A stretch of 64,000 nt of DNA from Lumbricus terrestris (GCA_949752735.1 OX457042.1:36390368-36454367); one strand, 5' to 3'; counted from the stretch's first letter, positions 41,172 through 54,385 are shown. Notes: generated by a model from the sequence alone, not told the origin. A program made the numbers and translations.

Positions 41172-42054
41172 GATCATAATTCATAATTACCAGCAAATTA
41201 AAGCTACTGTATCTCTAGACGGCTTTGTATACATAGCCTACATTAGGCCTATGACAATCGTTAAACAAACCCACTTAATAACGAGCCCTTATCTCATACT
41301 CATTTATCTAAATGAATCATCTCTTTCATTACGATCAATGCTATCACCACGTGCACGGCCGTTGTCTTCAGCAGCATACATTTAATACATTTCTATGCCT
41401 ACTTTTGTACTTTAAAGTAGAATTTACTAATTACATGTATACAAATAAAGCAAACATACCGTAGTTGTGTTTCACAGAGAAGGTTTGATGCCTTAAATGC
41501 TTATTCCATGATACGCCGAAACATTGTGCGAAACGGTGGGTCTACTGCCGTTACACGGTAGGCATATACATTGAGAAGGATGCAAGCTAGGCCTACGTCG
41601 ATGAAAACATGGCTTGGGAACCGGGGGCGTGCTTGGCATGAGTCACAATCCATTCTAGTTAATCGCAGGCTATTGTCAATTGGTAACGATGAACTGAATA
41701 GGCTAGATCTAATTACGGGCAGTTCCTGTTGCTGATGCTGCTGCTGCTGTTGCTGCTGCTGCTGATGTTGCTGCAACAGTTATAATACCAGTTGGATTAT
41801 TGTGCCTTTATGACCTGGCAATCCGACGATTAGCATCTCTAACAATATTCATATTCATTATGTCTTGTAAATATATCGGCTATTTATACAAAGAAAAAAC
41901 AGTAAAGGATTGCGTCGACCTGTCATGCTCCAACGTATACATGCTTAATTAACAGATAAAAATTTATGTCGAATGAAAAGGCGCTAGACAATTGCTTAGT
42001 TTAGTTTCATAAAAATTACATATATATAGGCTATTAGATAAATATACATTCAAA
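41172..42054. other. Unassigned stretch with short CTG repeat
   Basis: A (CTG)n-like tract lies at about 41729-41775. Nothing else was recognised. Confidence 0.45.
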
Positions 42055-43039
42055 TCTATATAAATAAAAATGTAAAAAGTTTGGTCCTAATGGGTTATCT
42101 CGGAAACTTCATCACCGATTCTTTTGAAATTTTTCGCAAAACGCTCCGTTCGAACACGGTCGTGTTTGTAAAAGGATATACTGGAAAGAAACAAATCTCT
42201 TAGACCAAAAAAACACAACTTTCTCCTCGAGTTGACACGTTTATACATAACTCTCACGCAGACGTCCACCATTTCGCGCATGCGCTGTCGATAGCGCTGT
42301 AGATATAATATGGATTCGACCCACTTTCATTTCAACCGTCCAAAGATTTTAACTGGGTCACCAATCACAAACCTGGGAAAGAGGTCGCAACATTCGCGCG
42401 CGCTGTCCACAGCATGTTTATTTTAACTGGGTCACAGGTCGCAACATTCGCGCGCGCTGTCGACAGCATGTTTATATAGCGAATATATTTAACTGTCGAT
42501 ATACATTAACTTTCGATATATATGGATTCCGCCCATTTTAACTGGGTCACCAATGACAATGACGGGTTTTAGCTGTCGGGAAGGGAGGAGTGAGGAAGAA
42601 AGAGAGGGGAGGGAGCGGGAGGAAGAAGGAGGGGAGGGAGCGGACAGATGGAGAGAGGGAGGAGATGGATGGAGGAAGGGGAGGGACGGAGGGGAGGGAG
42701 GGATGGGGAGGGGGAGCGACGGGGAGGGAGATGGGAGGGGAGGGGGAAAGGGAGAGGAAGGGGAGCGGGAGGGGAATGGGGAGGGGAGGGAGGAGGAGGG
42801 AGGGGTAGGGGAGGAGGAGGGAGGGGAAGGTGAGGCAGGGGAAGGAGGGAGGGGGAGGGAGGGGAAGAATGGAGGATTAGGGGAAGGGAGGGACGGGAGG
42901 GGAAGGAGGGGGAAGGAGAGAGTGGGAGGGATTGGCGGTAGGGAGGGACAGAGGGAGGGAGCAAGGCAGGGAAGGGAGGTATGGAGGGAGAGTTGCACGG
43001 TCTTTTCAGCCACAGCAACGCGTGGCCGGGTACAGCTAG
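42055..43039 (+). mobile_element. Helitron-like element with G-rich array
   Basis: It starts A|TCTATATAAATAAAAATG and ends GGGTACAGCTAG|T, the TC...CTAG ends and A/T host dinucleotide typical of Helitrons. Around 42580-42985 is a long GGGAGG-type purine array. Gly/Glu- or Pro-rich frames in it are artefacts. No Rep/helicase, so it is non-autonomous. Confidence 0.65.
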
Positions 43040-43390
43040 TATTAGATATATACATGTATTGTTGCCACAGCTTAGCTCAAAAAGACCACACAAATTATGC
43101 GCTGTAATTCTGCTGCAGTTTACTTGTATGATCTGAAGCTCCTGTTTGTTTGTTAGTAATTGTCCAAGTAATTATCCCACACGTTGGCCTATATTAATTA
43201 ATCGCACTCATTTGTACATAATTGTTTGCAACACACATCATGTGACTATATATGTAGGCTATGCATGTATAGCATGTATGCATAATTTATTATGACACGT
43301 GGGCAATGGCGGTTAATTACGAGCTGCTAATTAGATAGATTGGACGGCTATTTGTTTTATTGAAAGGCGGTTTTCGAAGCTGATGTAGAC

Positions 43391-43719
43391 CTACAACAGT
43401 CACATGATGAACGTTCAGGAATTATACATGACTCGAATTGGGGGAAGGGGGTTCGTACATACAAGACGTCCACAATGAGGGTGAGGGAAGATCAGTCCAA
43501 TGAGGACAAATGCGGACAAGGAAAGTGGGTAAAGGACAGTACTTGCGTCTTCATCTAATTTTAATACGATAACTTTCGAAACACTACAACAGTCACATGA
43601 CGAACGTTCAAGAATTATACATGACTCGAATTGGGGGAAGGGGGTTCGTACATAAAAGACGTCCACAATGAGGGTGAGGGAAGATCAGTCCAATGAGGAC
43701 AAATGCGGACAAGGATAGT
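43391..43719. repeat. Direct duplication, 193-bp period
   Basis: 43391-43526 and 43584-43719 are nearly identical (CTACAACAGTCACATGA onward through GGACAAATGCGGACAAGG). Confidence 0.9.
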
Positions 43720-43995
43720 GGATAATTTTATACAAGTCGTATAATAATTTTTCCAGTATACGACCGATATCTTAAACACCAACTTAATCAAATGCAGACG
43801 TGCAGTAGGCTATTTCACAGGCTTTACCCTGCAGGGCCTGTTTAGGGTCGGTTGTCCACTCCTTACATAGGTTGGATCAAACTTAAAAGAACAGTTGAAA
43901 GACTGGAAACACTAGAATAATAACCTCTGAAATAGGTTGCCTTCGGAATAATTAGGCTATAGGCGGCAACTAGCCTACTCTATAGACCGCTAGGC

Positions 43996-44291
43996 CATGG
44001 GCGCCCGCTGAAGTTTTTGCAGGAGGGCAAAACACAATGGTTAGGCTACGGTTAAATGTTTAGCAGGAGCTGGAAAATTCAAAACAGAATATTAAGATCA
44101 CGAGTATTTTCTAACAGAGTTTTCTAAATGCAAATTTCTCAGTATTACTTTGGGCATCGTTAATAACATTTGCACTTTAGTGCGAAGAAATTTGTTAAAA
44201 AACAAAAGCAGTAGTTACAAAATATGAAAATCAATTTTCAAGGGCGGGGCAGGTGCCCCCTCTTGCCCCTATGTGCGGACACCCACCCATG
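43996..44291. mobile_element. MITE with 8-bp TSD
   Basis: Starts CATGGGCGCCCGC and ends CACCCACCCATG; perfect flanks CGCTAGGC (43988-43995 and 44292-44299). Confidence 0.78.
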
Positions 44292-44660
44292 CGCTAGGCT
44301 CGAACTCCCAGGCCTGCCAACTAGCCAAGGCATCGAGCATCTAATTGAGACTCCAGGCCTGCCAATTATACATGGAACCCAATATGAGGACAATTGTCAT
44401 TGTTACTACTGGCAAGACTACAATGGGCTATTGTTTTATGTGAAATTGCAGCGAGTTGCTTCTATTCCCTTAAAGCAGTTGAGAGATAGATAGAGAGTGG
44501 CGACTCTGTTTACAAAGTTTGTCGGTGCCTCTTAATCTAGCATTCTGGATTTCTGTGTGCTGAAAGTCAGCGGCTTCATCAAAAGTTCATCTCTGGTTCA
44601 TTCAGTCATTCGCTGCAGCCACCAAAGCGCTCTCAGTCCCTGGATATCCTTCTCCCTCTC

Positions 44661-44665
<5 letters not shown>

Positions 44666-44739
<74 letters not shown>

Positions 44740-45101
44740 TTCCCTCTCCCTCTCCATCTCTCTCCCTATCCCTCTCTGTGTCTCTTTCTGTCTCTCTGTT
44801 TCTCTCTGTCTGTCCGTCCATCCGCCCGTCCATCCGTCTGTCTGTCTATCTGTGCGTCTCCCTCGCCATTGCCTTCTATATACTGACAATATCTAGATGG
44901 CAATGCCCTCGCACAATGTAGGCTATAGTATAGTCATTACGTCAGTACGTTGACTGTTTAATATGAAACGAGATGCAGACACGAGAACAACTCCGCCACA
45001 GCTCGTATAAGCCAACTTATGCAGCGCCAGTTCAAATCCTGATGATAGGAGGAGGAGGAGGAGGAGGAGGAGGAGGAGGAGGAGGAGGAGGAGGAGGAGG
45101 A
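44666..45101. repeat. (TC)n and (AGG)n microsatellites
   Basis: (TC)n at about 44666-44734 with TC-rich flank to 44870; (AGG)n at about 45047-45101. The Ser/Leu- and Arg/Glu-rich frames are artefacts. Confidence 0.95.
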
Positions 45102-48100
45102 GGGCGATGTTAATCATCTTTGATATGATAGTGTCTGTCAAAATCGAGAGGAGGTTGGCAGGGGAGTAAAACACCCAAGGGGTCCTGCCCACTTATTATT
45201 TAATAATATTATTTAATAAATTATTTAAATGTAATACCATATAAACCAAAGTGCAGCATAAATTGTTGGTCATTAAAAGAACTTCTTTTTTAAATTTAAA
45301 ATTTATATTGGATTTGGACTTAGGAATTTGTGCTATTCTAAAACACTTTGACATTGATTGGATATAGAAATGATGTACGTTTGTTTATTATACTTTGTAT
45401 GTACACCAAAATATGCGGATAGCAATATTATTGTTATGTTAAAGAATATTCTTATCTTATCTTTTACCTCCTCTCGGCGGTCCTGGGCATACCACATTGA
45501 CACCAATGCCCAATGGATAACAACATGGCAAAATCTATAGGTGACAAACATTTTTGTGTCAGAAGTAGGCATATGTAAACTGCTTTTATAGCCTACATTT
45601 AGGTAATAGCTATGCCTATTACATTGTAGCTTCTTCCATGCAGACAAAATCAGAGCTTCAACAACTCTGGCGCAGCCTTCAATGATCGTAGGCTATAGGC
45701 TAGGTGTAGACTATGACGATGGCAGAGCGACAGTCAAAGTTGAGAACAGTCAGAAAGACACAACATAAGCTTATGCAGAGACTCAGAGAGACAGTTAACC
45801 GAACAAGAAAACTGTTAGGCTAAGTACTTTATTACAAAGTCCACCGAACGAGTTCCTCTCCACACTGTCAATAATAATAATAGATTGCATTTGCATAAAA
45901 TCTGTTTCAGTCTCGTAGCAAAGTTTTGTGTCAGTTCGAATAAACGTTCGCTCGACTGAGTTGAGTTTCATCTCTTGATGCTGTCTCGATGACCCACTGC
46001 GATCTGCTCCAGTCCACCACTCTAATCATGCCGTCCCTCCATCCCCCTTCTCATCCCGCGGCTCAACAACGCACAACACATAAATAATAAATAAATTTAA
46101 AATTAATAATAGTGGGCTTGCGGGATTTTAGGCTAATCCGCGCCAGGGGCCCTCCTGCCTTTGCGAGGAGCTTACGGGGTTTTACACCACGCCAGAGGCC
46201 CGGCAGGTACTAATACAAATAAAACTACAAACGCACAACAACAACAACAAAAACAACACAGAGCCACACAACCGTCACTCCACACAATCCCTCTCACGTC
46301 AATCCCCTCAAGCAGCAACGTAGCGGTTCCTAAAGCAACAGAGAAAGCCCACAACGATAAGTAATACAATGTCATGATAGATAATAGATATAGCATCATT
46401 ATAGGAAGAAATAAATTACAAGAGTATCCTGCTGAAGTGTCTCGTTTGATGGTTGATTGATTAAGGGGGAAGATCATGCAGTGAGGGAATGGGTTACACA
46501 TCTGACCTTCATGTATGCTGACATTGCTGAGGCCAAGAAAATGGAGTTGCTAACACTTCAGACCTATGATGACTGCCTCTCGATGAACCTATCACCTAAG
46601 GACTGTTGCTTAATCTTCTTTACATCTCAGTTTCTATATCATATCTTTCGCCTTCAAGTGTCTGCGATGGCAGCTGCAGAACAGAGATCGAAATAGTCAT
46701 AATATCAGATGCTGTGCATAGCAACCATGTGCATGTGTCATTTGACTAAAAGTGGAAGGCATAGCCTACTTGCAATGGTTATCCCAGTGTCAATTATTCA
46801 TAACTTGCATCATTTCCATGAATTCCATCTAGTTTATACTATAGAGTATAGACTAACCATTGTGAGAATGCAAGGGGAGTTTGGGGTTTCAGCCGCCCAG
46901 TTTCTTAGGGCTCCTTTGCTAAGTCTTATTTACACACCCCAGCTCCCCATTGGTCATAGTAGGCTGTGACCCGAAAAGGTCGATTTTTTTCTGCGGCAGC
47001 GTGTACTCACCTCAAAAATTCAGAATACACCCCTGATGCTTAATCATGTAATTATTGTGTGAAACAGTTCTTACCTCAAATTTCGACTCTCTGTTGAATA
47101 TTAGGCCTGTCCTCTGTCTTAATAATCGATCTCTATCTTCAAGCGGAACAGTTCTTGCGTCTTATAACTTCGGGTTTCTGTTTCCATCGTACGGTATCTC
47201 GATGAATGTCGAAGATTTTCTTTTCTAAACAACAAAATCGTTTCGACAAATTTCAAAGATTTTCTTTTCTAAACGACAAAATCGTTTCGATCAGTCGATT
47301 ATTGGTCAATGTCTTCCAATGAAAATGTTTTTACTTGCATCAAACTTTAGGGCCTACATCAAAATCTCTGATTCTTTTCATCAATGGTTTCGAGCAGGTT
47401 ATAGGCTATCATTGATATGTATTAATAGTTACGTATACGCTATTAATACATATCAATGTAGGGCTTGTAGGCTATAATATATTGTTTCATAGAGAAATAA
47501 TTTGTCTTGTGTTAAGTTGTGCCGATTTACGTCAACACAATTAGACAAACAATTCTTACGTCAAGCTTTGATCTTACAACTTACCATTAGTTGATGGATA
47601 ATTTAGATCTTTTGTTTGAAATGATAACTTCGTGTCAGTCATTCAATTTATACAGTCTAGGGCCAGGCTAAAAAGGCCTTTTAAAGGCCAATCGTTCGAC
47701 ATGAGTCTTATAAAGTCAAATTCTTTTGTCTGATTAAAAGATTTTCGGTCTAAAATGACAAAAATTAACGTACATGTAGGCTAAATCTTTTAAGTTATTC
47801 TTACCCGACGATTCCTGTCTCCAATAGCAACGGATTTTCTTTTCTTCTCGTCGATGTTTTTTCGATGGTTTTCTGCTGTTTGTGTCGATTTTTCAATCAC
47901 ACGATGTCACGTGGATGTGTCTTCGAAATGATGATCAGCTGTTCTTTCAATCGAAGTTTGTATTTCTGTTTTATCTGACCGACGAATTTCGATAAGTTTC
48001 TTTTCGAATTGTCTCGCCATTGACCAACCTAAATGGAGTCGACTTTCCAATTGAATCTCAACCGACTGTTTCCATGTCAGCAATCGTGACGTCATCGGTA

Positions 48101-48515
48101 AAAAACACAGGATGACGTGTTTATCACAATTACGTCATCAGTGTTGTCGTTGATTCACAGATATTAAGTAAATCGTTGATCTGCGATCCCTATCGGGATA
48201 ATGAATTTATATAGCGCCAATTTAGAAAAACTCCTCAGAGGCGCTCAAACCACAATAAAAGAGAATGGTTCTCAAACGCTTGCGGAAAAGGGGCAAAAAA
48301 GACAAATAATTCATTACGAAGACTAATATTATAGGCCTACGACCTGGGACGGATAGCACAGGCGCACAAAGCTCCCTAGGATGAGTCGGGGTTTTGGCCT
48401 GCTAGGCAATTACTCATGAGCATGATCGTAGGCAGTAGGCCTAAGCTCAATACATTTTTGCATAAAGGCAAAGTACAGTTCTTCCCGAATAAAACTTGAT
48501 AGGCTATAGGCTAAG
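45102..48515. other. Large unassigned stretch
   Basis: No gene could be supported. The ORF at 46457-46696 and a minus frame at 47907-48095 have no recognisable family. A LINE-tail piece (AGCGCC...CTCAGAGGCGCTC) lies at about 48212-48246. The only structured item is the inverted repeat at 47411-47457. Confidence 0.45.
47411..47457. repeat. Perfect 18-bp inverted repeat
   Basis: ATTGATATGTATTAATAG and its complement, separated by 11 bases. Confidence 0.9.
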
Positions 48516-48523
48516 GCTATGCC

Positions 48524-48826
48524 CAGGGCTGAAAGTGGTTTGGCATAGGATCTAGCCGGGTCTGAGGCAGAGTGGCGAGACTCCTTGTCGGAAATTTGTA
48601 CCCCGACGACCTGTTATTTTTCTGATGACCTTTTTTAGCATTCGTTAGCCTGCGTGTAGATCCATCTCTAAAAGTTGGTAATTGGCATCGAGTTATTCGA
48701 GTTTATGATGAACACGATCATAGGCCTAAATGTGAAACATGCTGCAACCCGCCAAAAGCAGGTCACGAAGGTGAATGCCGGGTTGCAGACCCGGACAGAC
48801 CCGGCTCACTTTCAGTTTCAGCCCTG
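48524..48826. mobile_element. MITE with 8-bp TSD
   Basis: Ends CAGGGCTGAAAGTG and CACTTTCAGTTTCAGCCCTG; perfect duplication GCTATGCC (48516-48523 and 48827-48834). Confidence 0.88.
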
Positions 48827-48924
48827 GCTATGCCCGAACTTTGGCAGGACTATGTCGTCAATCAGACGAACCGCGGCATTAAGGACAGATTTTCAATTCA
48901 ATTCGTTTATAAAAAATATCTTCG

Positions 48925-49105
48925 TTTAATAGCTCAATCTGACACACCGCAGAATGGTTACATGTACAGGTTATACGAAATACGGCCCACTGTAGCACGA
49001 CACGCAGATCGGCTTTACAGCAGTGGGTTCGGTAACTTAACTAATGGCCTAAGTACTGGATCATTTCTGGTCGGCCAAGCCAGAAGTGGGAGGGGCTATC
49101 TTTAT
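48925..49105 (+). repeat. Dispersed repeat (also at 19747-19910 and about 51640-51925)
   Basis: Shares TCTGACACACCGCAGAATGG, then TTATACGAAATACGGCC and CACGACACGCAGRTCGGCT with the other copies. A reading frame through it is not conserved. Confidence 0.7.
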
Positions 49106-49164
49106 TTTTAGCAGAACCCGAGTCAAACAACGCAACAGAAAGCGCCACTGGCAGCTAACAGAAA

Positions 49165-49265
49165 ATTCAAATAAATTTTTGCCCTGAGCGCGGTTTGAAC
49201 CCGGGTCCGCGCGGCTGACTCTCAGTTTAACGACCAGCGCTCTCACCACTGAGCTACGGGACCCC
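49165..49265 (-). other. tRNA-like sequence (SINE head or decayed tRNA)
   Basis: The minus strand reads GTAGCTCAGTGGTGAGAGCG (A-box-like D arm), later GGGTTCAAACC (B box). The anticodon and T stems do not pair properly, so a working tRNA is unlikely. Confidence 0.5.
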
Positions 49266-51079
49266 CCATTATTATTGAGCTCAGAAAACACATTCACAAT
49301 TAAGCAGGGCAGTAATGGAGCAAATGAATAAAAGAAACAATTAAACATCAGATTTAAATGAGTTTAAGTGGGAACAAAGGGCACACCTGAAGGGACAAGT
49401 CCCGCTATATTTAACAAGTAAGTGGCTGAGAGAGAAGAGAGACTGTCGGGAACTGAATCGGGTAGTTATATATTTTGCGAATTAAATGTATAGGTTCTAA
49501 TGTAGTCTATATTGGCTATTAGTTCTAATGACCAAAATGGCCAAGCCCGCATAGATATTGCTTCGAATCGTAGATCATGGTCGCCTGCAAATCCTGCTGG
49601 AGCCGAATTGAATCTGAATTTGACCTTTTCTAACCAGTGGCATCACTGACCCGCAGTTTTCTTGGAAATTTTTTTTCGAGCTTTAATCCAGTTTTAAACG
49701 ATTTCCGAAGAAACATATATGTGCGGGCATTGTCGTACGGTCTCAGACCCGCGCTATAGAAATTCCGATTGACTGAATGAGTAAAAGTAGGCTATAATTA
49801 AGATATGAACTTGAATATGGAAGGAATTGATACCACTCACTCTAGTCCTACAGATCCCGGGTTCGGACCAATGCATGCAGTGTCTGCTAATGGCAGACAT
49901 TATAGGCAAATGAGTTGGATTTCTTTACCCAATGAAAAGATAGCCCAGCAGTGTTTGCTACGATGCAATGGGTTATATTAAAGAGTCGATCTAACATCTC
50001 CAGATCGATTGCCATTTGACTTACAAGTAATTGTTATTTTCTCCGAATACGGACGCAATGCGAGCGGTTTGATTCAAACTGTTATCAATGAAACCCAGTC
50101 ACGTTCTTTTGGAGCACGTAGTATCCACATTGTGCCGACAACAACCGGTGGTCAAGCATGGGGTCAATGGGGATCAGTGTGTCTAATCAACGAGTCAGGG
50201 CTAGATCAACGTATTCGGCGGCCTTTCTGTCTTATCCAACGAATTTTGCACTAAATTAAATGACTACATGCGGGTCCGAATACACTGACATTCAGGCTAA
50301 GATCGAGCGGTTGGAATTACACAGACAATTTCTCACGAGCACCGCTTAGATTTATGTGCTCGCAAGTCCCGGGTTAGAGGTGTACCATCTTGGAGGCTGT
50401 GATAGCTGCGATGAAGCATAGGGAATCGCCGGTCGGTGAGTATACAGGATATCCTACACAAATTAAGTTCGTGATGGGCTTTAAGCGAATCTGATGTTCT
50501 GAACAGATGTTAACCGACGCTTTGCCCAAAGGGCATCTTCTGACTCATCTGCATGCATGTTTCTCAATTTCTTTGTTATCTGTCAACTCCATAATGCACG
50601 ACATGAGGATTCTCATTCATTTTGGGCTTAGCCTACTTAACTAAAATGATCGACGTTAAAGCATAAGGTTGAAAGTTGAAGATCAGCTCTTCGCAATTCT
50701 TGTGCAGATCTCGTTTTTCAGCCTTCAATTTAACTGAACAGCTGCAATGCAATAAAAAAATATACACTGGAACGGTCTTCTTGAGTCTTGACCATACAAA
50801 TAATTAACGTTCTATTTCTGGATGCATTTAAATCACAGCCCAAGATCTATGTCTTTTAAACAATCATGTGACTGCCATTAACTTTTTGAACACGTGTACG
50901 TAGGTCCTATAATACACATTGCAGCGGTCATCTCTTTTGTGCTAGGTTGAGCAGATTTTCATATGGGAATATGTGACTTTATATTATTGTATTACCCTAC
51001 ACGGATGGTATACGCTATAAGCTAAATAATATTTAATATGGCTTCACTGTTTCTAGACAATTTTTGATTATGAACGTAC
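49266..51079. other. Unassigned stretch
   Basis: No gene was recognised. The ORF at 50009-50254 has no known family match by eye. Confidence 0.4.
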
Positions 51080-51168
51080 CTGGTGATCTTGTTCTCGCGA
51101 CCGGTGCTCTTGTCAACAGCCGAGACATTCATGATGCCGTTGGCGTCAATGTTGAAGGTCACCTCGAT
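51080..51168 (-). CDS. Isolated HSP70-cognate-like exon
   Basis: An 89-nt exon between acceptor ATATTATATGCAG-like (ATATGCAG|ATC) and donor CCAG|GTACGT. It reads [20 protein letters not shown], then STGRENKIT, an almost exact match to the substrate-binding domain start of cytosolic HSP70/HSC70. Neighbouring HSP70 exons were looked for by eye on the minus strand within the window and not found. It may belong to a gene with very long introns, or be a captured or duplicated exon. It is open through its length and ends in phase 2. Confidence 0.75.
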
Positions 51169-51692
51169 CTGCATATTATATTATAATTATTGGAGAGCAT
51201 GAAAATCAACTTTTAAACATAAAAATTGAAATTAATACGCTTCGAAATCGAAAATGCTTTCGTCCTTCACCTTCAAAGATACATCATTTCTGATTGAAAA
51301 CGTCTTCGGCTATTAAACGTCAGTAAGATCGACAATAATGAAGTTTCCCGTTATGCCTCTGTATCCCACTATGCCCCGCGCTCTCTCCTAGCCTAGTGGG
51401 CTAGGATGTGATGAATCATTCTGAGTTGTAACAGTTTGAAATTAAACGAAGATTATCATCAATAATCATTGTCATAATAATTGTTGTAGGGCTCATTGTC
51501 ATATGGTTCCTTTCACGCAGAAATTGCAAACAATTGCGTGTAGGTGTTTGAAAACACACTACATAATTATAACTTCTAGGATTCAAGATTACATAAATTT
51601 TCAATATTTACGGTAGGCCTAGTTATAAATAATAATCTTCGTTTATTAACATTCAATCTGACAGACCGCAGAATGATCGATTAGGCCTACAC

Positions 51693-51846
51693 CATCGGTG
51701 CAATCACGTCCTAAAAGTTGGGGGGGGGGGGGGGGCCAAATGAATCACGTCCTAAAGTTGGGGGACCATAATAATAAAGTTAGGGGACCACTCAAAAGTT
51801 GGGGGGACGCGTCCCATGGGTTCCATAGAGGGTGGTTGCGCCTATG
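51693..51846. mobile_element. MITE, CATAGGTGCAATCACG family
   Basis: Inverted-orientation relative of 25407-25553, with ends CATCGGTGCAATCACG and GGTTGCGCCTATG. Flanks GCCTACAC and GCCTACGT match at six of eight bases. Confidence 0.7.
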
Positions 51847-52531
51847 GCCTACGTATAGGCCTACAAGTTATACGAAATACGGCCAGCTTCGCACGACACG
51901 CAGGTCGGCTACAACAGGCTCGGTAGCTCGTAATCGTAATCTCCTAATTTCTAAAGCGCCACTGGAAAGCCAAGCGCGGGGCACCGGCTTATTCACGAGC
52001 GCTGCGTTGAGTTAGAGGGGTTGTCCGTGAGAGTAGTCCGTGGTGGTCCGGGTCGAGGTACCGTAGGATCAGAAGGGTGGAAGTTGAACAGCTACTAAGG
52101 CACGTGGTTGTCGTCTGAACTAAGGTGGGTTTCGTAGCTTAATTAACACTAATGACTAATTTACTAATGTAAAGTTTTTATTTATCTATAGAAAATAGGT
52201 GAATATAACAAAGAACAGATAGGCCTACTAATAAGTAGCCTACAGCAGAGCCGTATCAAACGGTGAAAGGTTGACCCAAAATAATAATTATAGAGGTACC
52301 TTGTCACCTTGTGCTGTCGGTTCGTGGAACCCTAGCGACTATCAAGTCCTCTTCGTTCTTTCCTCGTCGCTTCTCTATAACAATATAGTTCACGTGGCTT
52401 CCGCCAGTCGGCCAGAGTCGGCGGTGAATGGTTATCAGCGTTGCCACTCCTTGGATTTTTTCACAAGGTCTTGGGCTTTTCGATCCGAACTTGGGAAATG
52501 GTATTTTTGGGACGAATTTGGGTTTTTTGCT

Positions 52532-52588
<57 letters not shown>

Positions 52589-53636
52589 GTTTAATAACAA
52601 AACCAAGTGACACACCGCACATGGGTACATAAAGAGATTCAGAAATTAATATAATTGCTTGAGTTTGTTTCGACCCAAAAAAGAGTAATTTTTTGACATT
52701 TTCGAGACATTTTTGACATCTTCGGAATTTTTTTACATTTTAAAGGAAGATTTGTGGCGGATGACTAAAAGGAAAAATGTCATCAGATTTTTCGGCCGAA
52801 AATTCTGAAATTCTGGACATTTTCGAAAGATTTGCTAACCTTGGGTTTTCTTGTTTTTTTTACCCAATCAACTTGTTTTTTTTTATTTTTTAGAGTGGCA
52901 ATGGTTTTGAGCGAAATGTGATTTGCTTCTGCTGTTTTTTTTAATGTTATTTCATGTTTACCCCAGTACTGCTTCAAGATAATTTTTGAAGATGTTTAGA
53001 TTTGATGTATCCGATGATTCTGGAGCGGAGAAAAGCAATGGTTGGTTTAGTGATTTTGGAGATTTTATATTTCTGTCGATCAGGTGTCCTGTTCGTACGA
53101 TAAACACTCGTTGCTTGGTTGTCATAAATAATTTTTATGTTTTCATTAGAAGCCACTGAGATAGGTCTTGGTTTTAGGTGGTTGGATTGTTTCATAAACT
53201 ACTACTACCAAGTATTCTAAGACTGTGTAGAAATGGAGTTCTGCAGTCTTATAATCTAATCTAATCTAAATTTCTAATATAGCATTATTTTTTAAAGCGC
53301 TTCTCACAACAGAGCTATTCAGAAGTGCTCTCAGCGTGACCTACCCATGAAAAGAGAAATTTGTTCAGACAGCGAAAAGATGTAGGTGAATTCTCCACCA
53401 GAATCCTGCTACGAATTGCAGGGTGAAGTCTTTCCACATTCAGGGGCCCACAATAGCAAAAGCCAGATGCTGGGTTAACGAGGTTCATGATCTAGGTTGA
53501 AATAGATCAAGGCAGTCAGCAGAACGAAGAGGACATGAGATCTTACAGAGACATCTTGCACAACTGTCTGTTTTACATTATGGTATTACATTACTTTGTT
53601 ATTTATTTCGCGTTGCATCACTTGTGTGTGTTTCAG
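51847..53636. other. Repeat-rich stretch upstream of METTL18 exon
   Basis: Contains a dispersed-repeat piece (51850-51925), a segment at 51930-52070 resembling 40197-40330 inside the hAT copy, a LINE end (52296-52370, minus), (TA)n (52533-52585) and a LINE-tail piece (about 53292-53335). Earlier METTL18 exons were not found here. Confidence 0.5.
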
Positions 53637-53707
53637 AAGTTCCAATAGATGAGCCTGCTGCTGCAGCTATTCCTGCTAAAGAAATACATGCTAGCAAGGA
53701 ATTATGG
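53637..53707 (+). CDS. METTL18: METTL18 exon (N-terminal part)
   Basis: Acceptor GTGTGTTTCAG, donor TGG|GTGAGT. It reads VPIDEPAAAAIPAKEIHASK, then ELW. It starts with two bases of a split codon. Low-complexity N-terminal linker followed by a K/S-E-L-W motif as in METTL18 proteins. Confidence 0.75.
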
Positions 53708-54159
53708 GTGAGTACCGTTTACCGTAGTTTCATCGTCAGATTTTGTTTCACTGTTTGTAATGTAATGCAAGGTTTCACAGTAGCAACAGGCTCAACCACT
53801 GTGTCAGTGCCAGTCCCAAGCCTGGATGAAGGAGGAGGCAATGCTAATGATCCTGTTATTATGCAGAGTCGTTGAACTGAAAACTACCAGACTAGCAACA
53901 TTCAGAGACTCCGTGGCATGGACATGCCAAGTGCCAACTTTCTTCTTTTCATGAAATAGGATTATTTTCTTGTCATTCTAGCATGTTCCAGACCTGATTA
54001 TCTGTTAGATTATAAGTATTCAATTTCCAGACTCATTATGTTGTAGCAAAACTGTTACCAATCCTGAGACAGTTTAAATGACCTTCATAATGTACCTTTT
54101 TCTGCCTTCCCTGCCTCTGCCTGTACTATCCACCTTCCCTCCCCTCAATGATGTCCTAG

Positions 54160-54385
54160 TTTTGTTTGTTTGTATGTGCACTTGTTATAGCACCCCTTCA
54201 AGCTCTCTACTCAGAGGCGCTCCCGGCTACAGAGCGGACACTGAATTGGAGTTTCACGCAGAAGTACTGAGCAATTGTGGGTGAAGGACTTGCCCAAGGT
54301 CCTACGCGGCGACTTGAGGTGGATTCGAACCTGCAACCCTTTGGCTGCAAGGCGACGAACATACCCACTACACCATCGTGCCCCA
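54160..54385 (-). mobile_element. tRNA-derived SINE
   Basis: Same family and orientation as 1815-2044; B-box-like GGTTCGAATCC on the minus strand and the LINE-like tail. In a METTL18 intron. Confidence 0.75.

Noticed and set aside
42489..43107. Gly/Glu-rich and Pro-rich long ORFs
   Set aside because: They are translations of the GGGAGG purine array in the Helitron-like element.
46457..46696. 79-residue ORF as a host exon
   Set aside because: No family resemblance and no convincing paired splice sites.
48830..49111. Host gene exon in the 93-residue frame
   Set aside because: The DNA is a dispersed repeat with copies at 19747-19910 and 51640-51925 that do not keep the frame.
49165..49265. 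Functional tRNA gene
   Set aside because: A- and B-box-like motifs exist but the anticodon and T stems do not pair.
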